This document shows, piece after piece, positions 7,215-16,448 of a stretch of DNA of 55,732 nucleotides. Position numbers and translations under genes: made by a program. Source of the stretch: Candidatus Solibacter usitatus (lineage in GTDB: Bacteria > Acidobacteriota > Terriglobia > Bryobacterales > Bryobacteraceae); contig JACRBC010000146.1 of NCBI GenBank assembly GCA_016213245.1, forward strand, positions 1 through 55,732, read 5' to 3'. Positions within the stretch are counted from its first letter, which is position 1. The number at the start of each line of letters is the position of its first letter. The notes under the pieces were generated by a model. That model did not search any database. It saw only the letters and a program-made list of their open reading frames with translations, and was not told where the DNA came from.

Positions 7215-8909
7215 ATGCGCCTCGCACTTCTCTTCCTCGCCCTGCATCTCGCCGCCCACGCCGCAGACGTTCGCAACACCTCCACGCCCAACACCGACAC
7301 GCCCGCCTCCTTTACCGCGCCGGCGGACACAAAGACCTGGGAGAGCCGCCGCGCCGCCCTCAAGAGCCAGATCCTCAGCGCCGCCGGCCTCGTTCCCATG
7401 CCGGCAAAGACCCCGCTCAACCCACTCGTCTTCGGACGCCTGCAGCGCGACGGCTACACCGTCGAGAAGGTCGCTCTTGAAACCCGCCCCGGCTACTGGC
7501 TCGGCGGCAACCTCTTCCGCCCCGCCGCGGCCGGCAAGCACCCCGCCGTACTCCAGCCCCATGGCCACTGGAACTACGGCCGCCTGGAAAGCCAGCCTCT
7601 GAACTCGCCCGCCACGCTGGCGGCCAATCTCGCCCGCCGCGGCTTCGTCGTCTTCAACTACGACATGGCCGGCTATACCGACACAGCGCAGACGCCGCAC
7701 GACTTCTCCAACCGCGTCTTTCAGCTCTGGAGTTTCACGCCCCTCGGTTTGCAGTTGTGGAACTCCATCCGCGCCCTCGACTTTATTGCTTCGCTCGCCG
7801 GCGTCGATCCCACCCGCATCGCCATCACCGGCGCTTCCGGAGGCGGCACCCAGACCTTCCTCCTCGCCGCCGTCGATTCGCGCATCGCCCTCTCGGCGCC
7901 CGTCAACATGGTCTCCGGCCTCATGCAAGGCGGCTGCATCTGTGAAAACGCGCCCGGCCTCCGCATCGGCGCCAACAACATCGAGATCGCCGCCACCTTC
8001 GCCCCCAAGCCCATGCTCCTGGTCGCCGCCACCGGCGACTGGACGAAGAACGTCCCCAAGGTCGAGTTTCCCGCCATTCGAGCCGCCTACGATCTGTACG
8101 GCAAGCCGGAGATGGTGGAAGCCGTCCAGTTCGACTCGCCCCACAACTACCACCAGGAGAGCCGCGAGGCCGTCTACGAGTTTCTGCGCAAGCACTTCAC
8201 TCCCGAAACCGCCCCCTTCAAGGAGCGCGGCGATGGCATCGAAAAACTCCAGGACACGCTCGTCTGGGACCGCAAGCCGTTGCCGGCCCACGCCCGCACC
8301 TTCGAGCAGATCTTCGACGAGTGGAAGGCCGAAGCGCGGCGGCAGGTCCTGGCCGCGACGCCGGCGGATCTGAAGCAACGCCTGCGCCTCGCCCTGTCCG
8401 TCCAGTGGCCGCAGACGCCCGCAAGCCTCGGCGGCCCTGTTCCCCAGCGCTTCATTGAGGGCAAGTCCCCCGTCCTCTACCTCCACCCGGACGGCATTGA
8501 CGCCGCTCTCAACTCCGCTGCCGTCAAAGCGCTCCAGGCCGCCGGCCGGGGCGTGCTGCTCATCGACGCCTTCCAGACCGGCACGGCCAAAGCCCCCCGC
8601 GACCGCTCCCACCGCCACTTCCTCACCTTCAATCCGTCCGACGACCAGGCGCGCGTCCAGGACGTGTTGTCGGCACTCCGCTGGCTCCATGATCGCGGAA
8701 ATGCTCTTGAGATTCAGGCCGAGGGCGATGCCCGCTGGTGGGCGCTCTTCGCCGCCGCCGCCGCTCCCGTCCCCGTGCGCTTCAGCGCCCCGCCCGCTAC
8801 GTTTGATGTCACCGACGAGAAGCTCGCCGCTACCTTCTTCGTCCCCGGCCTGCAGCGGGCCGGCGGCGCCGCTGCCGCGCTGAGAACTATTTCTATGCAA
8901 AATCGTTGA
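7215..8909 (+). CDS. Secreted alpha/beta hydrolase, acetyl-xylan-esterase-like
   Basis: The product has 564 residues starting MRLALLFLALHLAAHAADV, a Sec signal peptide that fixes the start at 7215. The hydrolase fold follows: an oxyanion-type segment QPHGHWNYG near 115-122, FNYDMAGY near 147-153, and the nucleophile elbow ITGASGGGTQ with Ser208. The acid-histidine end is probably FDSPHNYHQES. The C-terminal ~200 residues form a second, less conserved domain. Related acidobacterial and planctomycetal proteins are annotated as acetyl xylan esterases or dienelactone-type hydrolases, and the substrate is unproven. Codon use is extremely C-rich, which creates long false antisense frames. Confidence 0.87.
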   Translation: MRLALLFLALHLAAHAADVRNTSTPNTDTPASFTAPADTKTWESRRAALKSQILSAAGLVPMPAKTPLNPLVFGRLQRDGYTVEKVALETRPGYWLGGNLFRPAAAGKHPAVLQPHGHWNYGRLESQPLNSPATLAANLARRGFVVFNYDMAGYTDTAQTPHDFSNRVFQLWSFTPLGLQLWNSIRALDFIASLAGVDPTRIAITGASGGGTQTFLLAAVDSRIALSAPVNMVSGLMQGGCICENAPGLRIGANNIEIAATFAPKPMLLVAATGDWTKNVPKVEFPAIRAAYDLYGKPEMVEAVQFDSPHNYHQESREAVYEFLRKHFTPETAPFKERGDGIEKLQDTLVWDRKPLPAHARTFEQIFDEWKAEARRQVLAATPADLKQRLRLALSVQWPQTPASLGGPVPQRFIEGKSPVLYLHPDGIDAALNSAAVKALQAAGRGVLLIDAFQTGTAKAPRDRSHRHFLTFNPSDDQARVQDVLSALRWLHDRGNALEIQAEGDARWWALFAAAAAPVPVRFSAPPATFDVTDEKLAATFFVPGLQRAGGAAAALRTISMQNR

Positions 8910-8950
8910 AAGGCAGTTCGCTCAGGCGGCATTCTGTTCCTTGGAGGGAA

Positions 8951-11725
8951 ATGGACTTGGACGAGTTCCTCATCCTCATCGCCGCCGTCCTGGCCGTTAC
9001 GGTGCTGATCCTGCTCCGCCGGATCGGCCGGTTGGAGACTCGCCTGAACAGCATGGAGTCGGCCCCGCACGCCGGGTGGGATGCGCTTCTGCGCTCCCTC
9101 ACCGCCCGCGTCTACCGGCTTGAACACGGCCCGGACACCCAACCTGCTCCAGCGCCGCCCGTGGCCGCCCCGGCACCGCCGCCCGCTCCTGCGCCGCCAC
9201 CGCCCGTCGAACTCGCGCCGCTGCTCCCTGAGCCCGCACCGCCGCCTCTGGCGCCCACCCCGCTGCCGCTCTCCGAACGCCTCCGCGCCCTCCTCGGCGG
9301 CGACGAGTGGGAAGCCCTGGTCGGCGGCAGCCTGCTGAACAAGGCCGGCGCCCTCATCACCGTCATCGGCCTCGCCCTCTTTCTCGGCTACTCCTTCACC
9401 CGCATGGGCGCCATCGGGCGTGTCGCAGTTTCGCTCACCCTCAGCGCTGCCCTCCTCGCGGGCGGTCTCTGGATGCAGCGCCTCCAGCGTTATCGTGTCT
9501 TCTCGTACGGGCTGATCGGCGCCGGCTGGGCCGGCCTGTACGCCACCACCTTCGCCATGTACGCCGTCGAGGCCTCGCGCGTCATCACCAATCCCACTCT
9601 CGGCGCCTGCCTCCAGTTGGCCGTCGCCGCGGCGATGATCGCTCACACCTTGCGCGCCCGCGTCCAGGCCGTCACCGCCATCGCCGCCGCCGCCGCTTTC
9701 GCCGCGCTCGCCCTGGCGCCCTCCAAACCGTTTGCCGTGGGGGGGCTCCTGCCGCTCTCCGGGGCGCTGCTGTACATCTCCCGCCGCCTCTGCTGGCACG
9801 CCGTCGCCCTGTCCGCTCTGCTGGCCTCCTATGGCATCGTCATCGCCCGCGGCGAGCCGGGTTCTCCTCTGGCGCCGGCACAGGCGTTCTTCTTCGTCCT
9901 GTGGCTGATCTTCGAGATCTTCGATCTCGTCGCGCTGCGCTCCGAGCCGGATGCTCCCAGTTACTCCCAACTCCTCTCCCCGCTGAACGCCGCCGGATTC
10001 CTGGGCCTCTCCTATTTCAAGTGGGAACAGGCCGCCCCCGCCTCGCTCCACCTCTTGCTTGCCGCCGCCGCACTGCTCTATCTGGCCGACTCCCTCATCC
10101 GCGGCCGCCTCCGCCCCGATGCCTACCGGGCCTCCGTCGTTCTCGCCTCCGCTCTTGCCGCCGCCGCCATCGTGCGCCAGGCCGGCGGAGCCTGGTCTGC
10201 CGCCCTATTGGGCATCGAAGCGGAACTCCTGTTCCTCGCCGCCATCCGCTTCCGCCTGCGCTTCCTCGAATGGCTCGCCGCCGCGGCCTTCACCGGAGCC
10301 CTCCTGCGTCTCGCCCTGGCCGCGCTTCAAGGCACGCCTGATGACCTGATTTCCTTCGCCGGCCTCCAATGGCACGCCTGGGCCCCCGCCGCGATCTTTC
10401 TGGCCGTGCTCGCCTATGCCAATCGCGCCCGCCGCAACGTGGCCATCCCCTACGCCTACGCCGGCGCAGCCCTGGTCCAAATCGTCATCGGCTTCGAAAC
10501 CCCTGAGCCTTGGCTCGGCCTGGCATGGACCGTCTGGACGGCGCTCCAGGTCGAAGCCTCCGTTCGTTTCGACGCCCCCGACCTCCGGCGCCAAGCCTAC
10601 GGCGCTTGGATGCTCTCCGTCCTTGCACTGTGGACCACCCACGCCGTCGGCCTCAGCCTCGCTCCCGGCACGCCAGCAACCGTCTCGCTGGCCGGCGGCG
10701 CCATCCTCGGCTTTGCCATCAGCGTCCGGCTCTGGCTCGGCCGGCAGGCCGTCATGGCCTCCACCGCCCCTGCCGTCGCGGCCGTCCTTTTCTCTCTGTG
10801 CGTCACCTGGAGCCTCCTGCCCGCCGTGCTCGTCGCCCTCGCCTGGATCGCCATCGCCCTGGCCGTGCTCGAACTCGGCGCTCGCCTCCGCCACCCCAAC
10901 CTCCCCATACGCGGCCACGCCCTGGCCTGGGTCGCATTTGTGCGCCTCTTCTTCGGCAACTTCACCAACGACGGCATCACTTGGGGCATTTCCCATCGCC
11001 TCCTCACGGTCGTGCCGGTCGCGGTTTGTTTGCTCTACCTGTGGCTGCGGGGCAGGGAAGAGCGCTTCCCCGCCGCCAGAGTGCACCTCTGGCTCGCATC
11101 CATTTCGATCGCCATCCTGATGCGCTTCGAGTTCGGCCGTACCTTCACCGTCATCGGCTGGGCCATCTTTGGCCTCCTGCTGCTCTGGCTCGGACGCCGC
11201 TTCGCCATCGCCGACCTGCGCCTGCAAAGTTACCTCCTCGCCCTCGCCTCGACCATGCGATGTATCGCCACCAATTTCGACGCTCCCGAAAGCGACGGCG
11301 GCCTCTCCTCTCGCCTCCTCACCGCCGCCATCGTCGTCTCCGTCTTCCACGCTCAACAGTTCCTCCTGCCCAGAGAGTGGGGTGAACCCTCTCCCGAGCG
11401 ATTCGCCCGCCCCGGTTTCAGCCTTGCCGCCTCAGCCCTCGTCGCCTTGTTGCTCTATCGCGAGGTCTCGGGCTCCCACCTCACCGTAGCCTGGGGTCTG
11501 CTGGGCGTGCTCCTCCTCATCGCCGGCGTCCCGGCCCGCGAACGCGTTCTCCGCCTCTCCGGTTTGGCGCTGTTGATCGTCTGCGTGGGTAAGCTCTTCT
11601 TCTACGATCTGCGCAATCTGGAGACCTTCCCGCGCATCATCTCCTTCATGGGCCTGGGGGTCATTCTGCTGGGCGTCTCCTGGGCCTACACGCGCTTCCG
11701 CGAGCGCCTGCGGAGGCTCCTGTGA
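8951..11725 (+). CDS. DUF2339 polytopic membrane protein
   Basis: A 924-residue protein whose ATG follows GGAGGGA at 8944-8950. It opens with a transmembrane anchor (DEFLILIAAVLAVTVLILLR), a short coiled region, and a proline/alanine-rich linker (about residues 60-110). Then comes a conserved stretch GGSLLNKAGALITVIGLALF that marks DUF2339, followed by more than twenty predicted transmembrane helices to the end. The family is large, universal in appearance among several phyla and functionally unknown. A role in envelope or polymer handling is only a guess. It overlaps the following metalloprotease start by four bases (GTGA), indicating translational coupling. Confidence 0.9.
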   Translation: MDLDEFLILIAAVLAVTVLILLRRIGRLETRLNSMESAPHAGWDALLRSLTARVYRLEHGPDTQPAPAPPVAAPAPPPAPAPPPPVELAPLLPEPAPPPLAPTPLPLSERLRALLGGDEWEALVGGSLLNKAGALITVIGLALFLGYSFTRMGAIGRVAVSLTLSAALLAGGLWMQRLQRYRVFSYGLIGAGWAGLYATTFAMYAVEASRVITNPTLGACLQLAVAAAMIAHTLRARVQAVTAIAAAAAFAALALAPSKPFAVGGLLPLSGALLYISRRLCWHAVALSALLASYGIVIARGEPGSPLAPAQAFFFVLWLIFEIFDLVALRSEPDAPSYSQLLSPLNAAGFLGLSYFKWEQAAPASLHLLLAAAALLYLADSLIRGRLRPDAYRASVVLASALAAAAIVRQAGGAWSAALLGIEAELLFLAAIRFRLRFLEWLAAAAFTGALLRLALAALQGTPDDLISFAGLQWHAWAPAAIFLAVLAYANRARRNVAIPYAYAGAALVQIVIGFETPEPWLGLAWTVWTALQVEASVRFDAPDLRRQAYGAWMLSVLALWTTHAVGLSLAPGTPATVSLAGGAILGFAISVRLWLGRQAVMASTAPAVAAVLFSLCVTWSLLPAVLVALAWIAIALAVLELGARLRHPNLPIRGHALAWVAFVRLFFGNFTNDGITWGISHRLLTVVPVAVCLLYLWLRGREERFPAARVHLWLASISIAILMRFEFGRTFTVIGWAIFGLLLLWLGRRFAIADLRLQSYLLALASTMRCIATNFDAPESDGGLSSRLLTAAIVVSVFHAQQFLLPREWGEPSPERFARPGFSLAASALVALLLYREVSGSHLTVAWGLLGVLLLIAGVPARERVLRLSGLALLIVCVGKLFFYDLRNLETFPRIISFMGLGVILLGVSWAYTRFRERLRRLL

Positions 11726-12501
11726 GCACGCGCCCCCTCCTGCCCGCCTGTCTCGTCCTGCTGTGTCTCTCCGCTTGCCTGGTCCTGGCCGGCAAGGTCG
11801 ATCGCCATCAGAGCCTGGAATCCGTCGCCCGGCTGCACGGTGACGTCTTCTGGGACCTGAACCGCGCCAGCGCCTACCTGGCGCCCGTCTCCAGACGCGA
11901 CGAGATCGCCCTCGGCGACCGCCTGGCCGCCGGCCTCACGGCCATCGGGACGCCGGACCCCAAGGCAGCCCAACGCGCCGCCGCCGCCGGTCTGCGCCTT
12001 GCCCCCCACACCTTGCGCGGTCTTCCCTACCGCTTTCATGCCGTCGACCTTCCCGGGCTGAACGCCTTCGCTCTGCCTGGAGGCCACGTCTACATCACCC
12101 GCGAAATGCTGGCGTTCATCCAAAACGACGATGAACTGGCCGTCGTGCTCGGTCATGAGATGGCCCACATCGATCTCCGCCACTGCCTGGAGAGATATCG
12201 TTATGGAGCGGCGATGAAGAAGATCGGCGCAGGCCCGGCCGGCAATCTGGTTGACTCCGTCCGCTCGGCCTTCGCCGTCACCTACAGTCAGGCCGAGGAA
12301 ACCGACGCCGACACGCGCGGCGCCCTTCTCGCCGCGCAGGCGGGCTTCAATCCGCGCGCCGGCATCGGCATCTTCGCCCGGATGAGCCAATCGGCCGCCC
12401 CATACTCCGGCGGGTTTCTCCACCCCTATCTGGAGACCCATCCTCCCATCGCCGATCGCCAGAGGCGTGTGGAGGAGGCGCTCGCCCGCCAGGGGAAGTG
12501 A
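11722..12501 (+). CDS. M48-family zinc metalloprotease, exported
   Basis: A 259-residue peptidase with an N-terminal export signal (LLPACLVLLCLSACLVLAGK). A lipobox-like LSAC makes Cys19 a possible lipid anchor. The zinc site is HEMAH at residues 145-149, and the third ligand is probably the Glu in AEETDADTRG, the M48 pattern E-x3-D. The protein lacks the C-terminal TPR region of BepA-type members and is shorter than they are, so it resembles the compact LoiP-like class. GTG start overlapping the DUF2339 stop. A periplasmic quality-control function is inferred from the family. Confidence 0.9.
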   Translation: MSTRPLLPACLVLLCLSACLVLAGKVDRHQSLESVARLHGDVFWDLNRASAYLAPVSRRDEIALGDRLAAGLTAIGTPDPKAAQRAAAAGLRLAPHTLRGLPYRFHAVDLPGLNAFALPGGHVYITREMLAFIQNDDELAVVLGHEMAHIDLRHCLERYRYGAAMKKIGAGPAGNLVDSVRSAFAVTYSQAEETDADTRGALLAAQAGFNPRAGIGIFARMSQSAAPYSGGFLHPYLETHPPIADRQRRVEEALARQGK

Positions 12502-12506
12502 GGCCA

Positions 12507-12523
12507 CCGCCCGCCCTCGGCGG
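12507..12523. terminator. Short GC hairpin between convergent genes
   Basis: Inverted repeat CCGCC / GGCGG with a 7-base loop directly between the M48 stop (12501) and the SH3 lipoprotein stop (12525). It has no T run, so it is a weak terminator candidate for either direction. Confidence 0.3.
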
Positions 12524-12524
12524 A

Positions 12525-13778
12525 CTACCGCTTCAGCTTGTCTTTGAGTCCTTCCAGGTACCCCTTCGCCTTCTCCTGCCACGCCTCCTTGGCCGGAGAC
12601 CCTGAGCCCGGACGCGTCTCAGGTCCCGGCGCCGCCGTCTCCTGCCACGGCTCGGGCGCCGCGGCGTCCCTGCGCGAAACCACGCGTGCCCGGTAGTTGG
12701 TGAATACATACGAGCGTTCCGCCAGGGATCCGTTCTTCTCCTCCACCACCACCCGGAATCCGCTGGCGGCGCCGCTTCCAGGATCCTCCAACAATAGAGG
12801 CAGATACCCTTTCAACCCGCGCTCGATGAATGACGTCTCATACCTGTGCCGCCGGCTGCTCCAGACGAAAACGCGAAGCGAGTCGAAATGCCATTTCACG
12901 CCACCGCGCGAGAGCGTCGCCCACAGCCAGATGGGCTTGGTCTCGCCGCGATCCTTGACCGAGCCGATGCTGAAGTAGGCCGAGATGCGCGCGCGTTCGG
13001 CGTACTGAGCCACTTCATCGGGGATGGCCATCAGCAGCATGCGCGAAAGCACCCAGCCTGCCCGCCCGCCGGGAGCGCGCACCAGGGTCCATTCGTCCAT
13101 GGGCGCCGTCGATGGGGACGGTCCGGGCGGTCCGTCCTTCGCCGCGGCCTTCTCCGGCGTGGGCGCTACGCCGCCGGGCCACCCTGAAACCTCCAGCCAG
13201 TCATCCGGTACTCCAGGCGGCCGGCCGGCCGGAGGAGGTGGAACGGCAGGTTCGGACTTCTTCCGCCGCGCCTTCTTCGCAGGTTGGTCCATCGGCCCGG
13301 CTTCGATCAGGTCCGGCGGATCGAATGGCATTCGCGCCGCACGTTCGTGGGCGATCACGTCCACCTGCTGCGCCGGCGTGATGTGCAGAAAGCTGGGAGA
13401 CTGGCGGTTCGGCGCGGTGTGCACGTTCAAGGTCTCGAAAACCGTTGCGCGGCCCTGTGAAGGCGCCTTGGCCGCGCGTTCTCCCAGCCGCCGCAACTCG
13501 TTCATGTTGCCGGTCGACAGCAGTTGCCGGCCGTCCACCCAGCCCTCCTCGCCCGACTTCGTCCTGACCTTCAGAAACCGGCGGCGCCTGCCAATGATCT
13601 CCAGCCGGTCGCCGTGCTTTACGGTGGCCGCCAGCTCGGCTCGGGCCGTCAGTTCTTCGCGCACCTGCAGCGTGGTCGGCCCGACGAAAGCCTCTCCTAT
13701 GACCGGATCCTGCTGCCGGCTGCTGCCGCAGCCGGCGAGCCAGAGACACAGAATTGTGAGCGGAATCCGCCGGCTCAT
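12525..13778 (-). CDS. SH3-domain lipoprotein
   Basis: A 417-residue protein starting MSRRIPLTILCLWLAGCGSS, with a lipoprotein signal peptide and lipobox LAGC (Cys17), so it is attached to an envelope membrane. Two bacterial SH3-like segments are visible: TLQVREELTARAELAATVKH to GWVDGRQL near residues 35-85, and TLNVHTAPNRQSP near 115-130, interrupted by an insert rich in K, P and A. The C-terminal half is a beta-rich domain of unknown type and a charged helix at the end (GYLEGLKDKLKR). SH3 repeats of this kind bind peptidoglycan or proteins. It is the last gene of the run coaD-aminotransferase-manA, 25 bases after manA. Confidence 0.82.
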   Translation of the reverse strand: MSRRIPLTILCLWLAGCGSSRQQDPVIGEAFVGPTTLQVREELTARAELAATVKHGDRLEIIGRRRRFLKVRTKSGEEGWVDGRQLLSTGNMNELRRLGERAAKAPSQGRATVFETLNVHTAPNRQSPSFLHITPAQQVDVIAHERAARMPFDPPDLIEAGPMDQPAKKARRKKSEPAVPPPPAGRPPGVPDDWLEVSGWPGGVAPTPEKAAAKDGPPGPSPSTAPMDEWTLVRAPGGRAGWVLSRMLLMAIPDEVAQYAERARISAYFSIGSVKDRGETKPIWLWATLSRGGVKWHFDSLRVFVWSSRRHRYETSFIERGLKGYLPLLLEDPGSGAASGFRVVVEEKNGSLAERSYVFTNYRARVVSRRDAAAPEPWQETAAPGPETRPGSGSPAKEAWQEKAKGYLEGLKDKLKR

Positions 13779-13803
13779 GTCGCAGTCTGGAGGCGAGGAA
13801 ACT

Positions 13804-14625
13804 TCAGGATACCAACCCCCGCGGCGGCCCGGAGCGAAGCATCCTGGTGGGCGTCTCCGGATCCACCGCAAAACCCTCCGTGCCCGGCCCGGCCAGCCAG
13901 CACTCGCCCGCCCGGTACTGCTGGCCGTCAATGCGTCCCGAGCCCTCCAGCACCACCAGCAGCTTGAACTCATCCTCGCTGGCCGGGTGCATCCATGCCG
14001 TCTCCAACTCCGCGATCTCGGTGACAAAGTACTCGCAGCGGGCCACCTGCGTCCACGGCGCGGCGGCCAGGCGCGGCTGCGGTTGTGGCTCTCTCGGAGT
14101 CAAGCGCGCCACCGCCAGGCCGTCCTCCAGGTGTAGAGGTCTGCCTCTTCCGTAGTCGAACAGCCGGAAGGTCGTGTCCGAGTTCTGTTGGATCTCGCAA
14201 ATCGCCAGGCCGGCTCCGATTGCGTGCACCGTGCCGGCGGGGACGAAGAAAGTGTCGCCGGCACGCGCCGGCGCCCAGTCCAGCAGGTCCACGATGGCCC
14301 CGCTGAGCGCGGCGGCGCGCGCCTGCCCGGCGTCGATCGCCATCCGGAATCCCAGCGCCAGCGTGGCTCCCGGCTTGGCGCGCAGCACGTGCCACATCTC
14401 GGTCTTGCCGTTCTCCAGGCCGCGCTCGCGCGCCTCCGCGTCGTTCGGATGGACCTGTACGGACAACCGCTCGCTGGTGAAGATGAACTTGGCGAGCAGC
14501 GGCAGCGGCGGCTCGGTCTGGAACCACACCTCGCCCGTCCTGACCCCTCGCGGCGGGAACCATGGTCCGACGTCTTCCGCCCCCCAGGGCCTCTCCTTGA
14601 ACACGGGCGGAATGCGCCGGATCAT
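13804..14625 (-). CDS. manA: Mannose-6-phosphate isomerase, type I (class of short bacterial forms)
   Basis: The 273-residue enzyme interconverts mannose 6-phosphate and fructose 6-phosphate, supplying GDP-mannose precursors. Signatures are ERPWG near residue 11, LSVQVHPND near 53 (metal-binding Gln and His), GKTEMWHVL near 72 (metal Glu), and the second metal His in AGTVHAIGAG near 126-135. Its ATG at 14625 lies four bases after the aminotransferase stop, so the two are coupled. An upstream in-frame extension would run inside the aminotransferase. Length fits the compact Bacillus-type ManA. Confidence 0.9.
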   Translation of the reverse strand: MIRRIPPVFKERPWGAEDVGPWFPPRGVRTGEVWFQTEPPLPLLAKFIFTSERLSVQVHPNDAEARERGLENGKTEMWHVLRAKPGATLALGFRMAIDAGQARAAALSGAIVDLLDWAPARAGDTFFVPAGTVHAIGAGLAICEIQQNSDTTFRLFDYGRGRPLHLEDGLAVARLTPREPQPQPRLAAAPWTQVARCEYFVTEIAELETAWMHPASEDEFKLLVVLEGSGRIDGQQYRAGECWLAGPGTEGFAVDPETPTRMLRSGPPRGLVS

Positions 14626-14629
14626 CTTC

Positions 14630-15826
14630 TCATCGCACGGACTGTTTGCCAATGAACGCCTCAAGCCGGTCCAGGCCCTTGGCGATGTTCTCCATCGAAG
14701 TGGCGTACGAGATCCGCACGTGTTTCTCCGTGCCGAACGCCTCGCCCGGCACCACTGCCACGTGGGATTCGGCCAGCAGCTTCTCGGCAAACTCCATCGG
14801 CGTCCGGATGCCCTTCGGATCGAGCGCGCCCCCGATGTTCGGGTATGCGTAAAACGCGCCCCGGGGCTCGGCGCAGGTCACTCCCGGAATCGCCCGCAGC
14901 CGGCCGATGACATAGTTGCGCCGCCTGCGGTACTCCGCCAGCATCACGTCCACCGAGCTCTGGCCGCCCAGCAGCGCTTCGATCGCGCCCTTTTGAGCGA
15001 TGGATGTCGGGTTGGACGTGGAATGCGATTGCAGCTTGATAATCGCGTTGCACACCGCCGCCGGAGCCAGCGTGAAGCCGATGCGCCAGCCTGTCATGGC
15101 ATAGGTCTTTGAGAGCGACCCGGCCACGATGATCGACTCCTTCATCCCGGCCAGCGCCGCTACCGAATACGGCTCGCTGTCGTACAGAAACCGGCAGTAG
15201 CACTCGTCGGTCATCAGCCAGATGCCGCGCTCCCTCGCCAGGTGCGCGATCTTCTCGAACTCTTCGCGTTCCACCAGCGCGCCCGACGGGTTGCACGGCG
15301 AATTCACCATGATCAGCCGCGTCTTCGGCGTCACGTGCCGCTCCACCTGCGCCGCTGTCAGCGCGAAGCCCTCCTGCTCGCTGGTCTCCACCAGCACCGG
15401 CTTGGCCCCGGCGAAGCTCACCACGTCGGAGTAGGTCACCCAGTACGGCACCGGGATGATCACCTCGTCGCCGGGGTTCAGCAGTACCTGCGTCGTGTTG
15501 AAGATGGCGTGCTTGCCGCCAACGCTCACCACGCACTCCGGCACCGTGTAGGAAGTGCCGAAGTCCAGCTTGTGCCGGTCGCACACCGCCTGCCGCAACT
15601 CCTGCACGCCGGCCATCGCCGTGTAGCGCGTGAAGTTCTGATCCAGCGCCACGACGGTGGCCTGCTTGATGTTGTCCGGCGTGGGGAAATCGGGTTCGCC
15701 AACGCCGAAATCGACGACGTCCGCGCCGGCCCGGCGCAGCTTTTCGGCTTCGGCCGAAACTCTGGCCGTCGAGGAGACGCTGATCAGGGAGATCCGGTCT
15801 GCGAGTTGTGGTGACGTTTGTTGCAT
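14630..15826 (-). CDS. Class I aspartate aminotransferase-like PLP enzyme
   Basis: A 398-residue fold-type I aminotransferase. The ATG at 15826 opens with MQQTSPQLADRISLISVSST, the normal beginning of the Thermus/Bacillus AspC-like subgroup. The long upstream extension is a shadow through coaD. It shows FGVGEPDFPTP near 40-50, NSPCNPSG near 175-182 (PLP-binding Asn), TDECYCRFLY near 207-216, and the Schiff-base lysine in SLSKTYAMTGWRIG (Lys240). A terminal R in VRISYA binds the alpha-carboxylate. Likely aspartate or a broad-specificity transaminase, and prephenate activity is known in this subgroup. It sits 32 bases after coaD. Confidence 0.9.
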   Translation of the reverse strand: MQQTSPQLADRISLISVSSTARVSAEAEKLRRAGADVVDFGVGEPDFPTPDNIKQATVVALDQNFTRYTAMAGVQELRQAVCDRHKLDFGTSYTVPECVVSVGGKHAIFNTTQVLLNPGDEVIIPVPYWVTYSDVVSFAGAKPVLVETSEQEGFALTAAQVERHVTPKTRLIMVNSPCNPSGALVEREEFEKIAHLARERGIWLMTDECYCRFLYDSEPYSVAALAGMKESIIVAGSLSKTYAMTGWRIGFTLAPAAVCNAIIKLQSHSTSNPTSIAQKGAIEALLGGQSSVDVMLAEYRRRRNYVIGRLRAIPGVTCAEPRGAFYAYPNIGGALDPKGIRTPMEFAEKLLAESHVAVVPGEAFGTEKHVRISYATSMENIAKGLDRLEAFIGKQSVR

Positions 15827-15858
15827 TCTTCCTTGGCTGCTCTGACGTGTGAGTAAGC

Positions 15859-16362
15859 TTATCCCTCGATTCGAAACCTCTGCTTGAGCCTCTCCTCCAC
15901 CGAAGGTGGTACCAGACCGCTGATATTGCCGCCCAGCCCGATCACCTCCTTCACCAGTTTGGAGCTGAGGAAGGAATAAGCCTCTCCTGCCATCATAAAC
16001 ATAGTCTCGATCTCCGGCGCCAGTCGCCGGTTCATCAGCGCCATCTGCAACTCGTACTCGTAATCGGAAATCGCCCTGATTCCTCTCAGCAGAAGCTGCG
16101 CCTGCTTGTGCCGGGCATAGTCCACCAACAATCCGTCGAATGAGTCGATCTCGACGTTCGGAAACGGCTGTAGGACCTCGCCGAGCATCTCCACCCGCTC
16201 CTCCAGCGAAAAGAGCGGATTCTTGTGCGCGTTGCGCAGAACCGCCACTACCAGCCTGTCCACCAGCGGCGCACAGCGTTCCACCAGGTCCAGGTGGCCG
16301 TTCGTGATCGGGTCGAATGAGCCTGGATAAACGGCGACAAGTTGGTTGCTGGTCTCCGGCAA
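15859..16362 (-). CDS. coaD: Pantetheine-phosphate adenylyltransferase
   Basis: The 167-residue enzyme catalyses the penultimate step of coenzyme A synthesis (4'-phosphopantetheine + ATP). Motifs are YPGSFDPITNGHLD at residues 12-25 with the TxGH-type nucleotide site, LLLRGIRAISDYEYELQMA near 85-105, and YSFLSSKLVKEVIGLGG near 125-142. I chose the TTG at 16362, preceded by GGAG nine bases upstream, because it gives the usual family length. The longer upstream frame lacks family similarity. It heads the coaD-aminotransferase-manA-SH3 run and is divergent from the dehydratase at 16449. Confidence 0.93.
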   Translation of the reverse strand: MPETSNQLVAVYPGSFDPITNGHLDLVERCAPLVDRLVVAVLRNAHKNPLFSLEERVEMLGEVLQPFPNVEIDSFDGLLVDYARHKQAQLLLRGIRAISDYEYELQMALMNRRLAPEIETMFMMAGEAYSFLSSKLVKEVIGLGGNISGLVPPSVEERLKQRFRIEG

Positions 16363-16448
16363 TGCTGAGGTCTCCAGTTGCGTGGCTGTGCTCCCGCCTA
16401 TTGTAACGCCTCGCCGTCCGATTCCAGCGCGCCGCTCCAACAGGCACA

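Noticed and set aside
7200-8900. Minus-strand 566-residue open frame opposite the secreted hydrolase
   Set aside because: It is an antisense shadow of extremely GC-rich third positions. The product is glycine/glutamate/arginine-rich with no domain, while the plus strand has a signal peptide and serine nucleophile motif.
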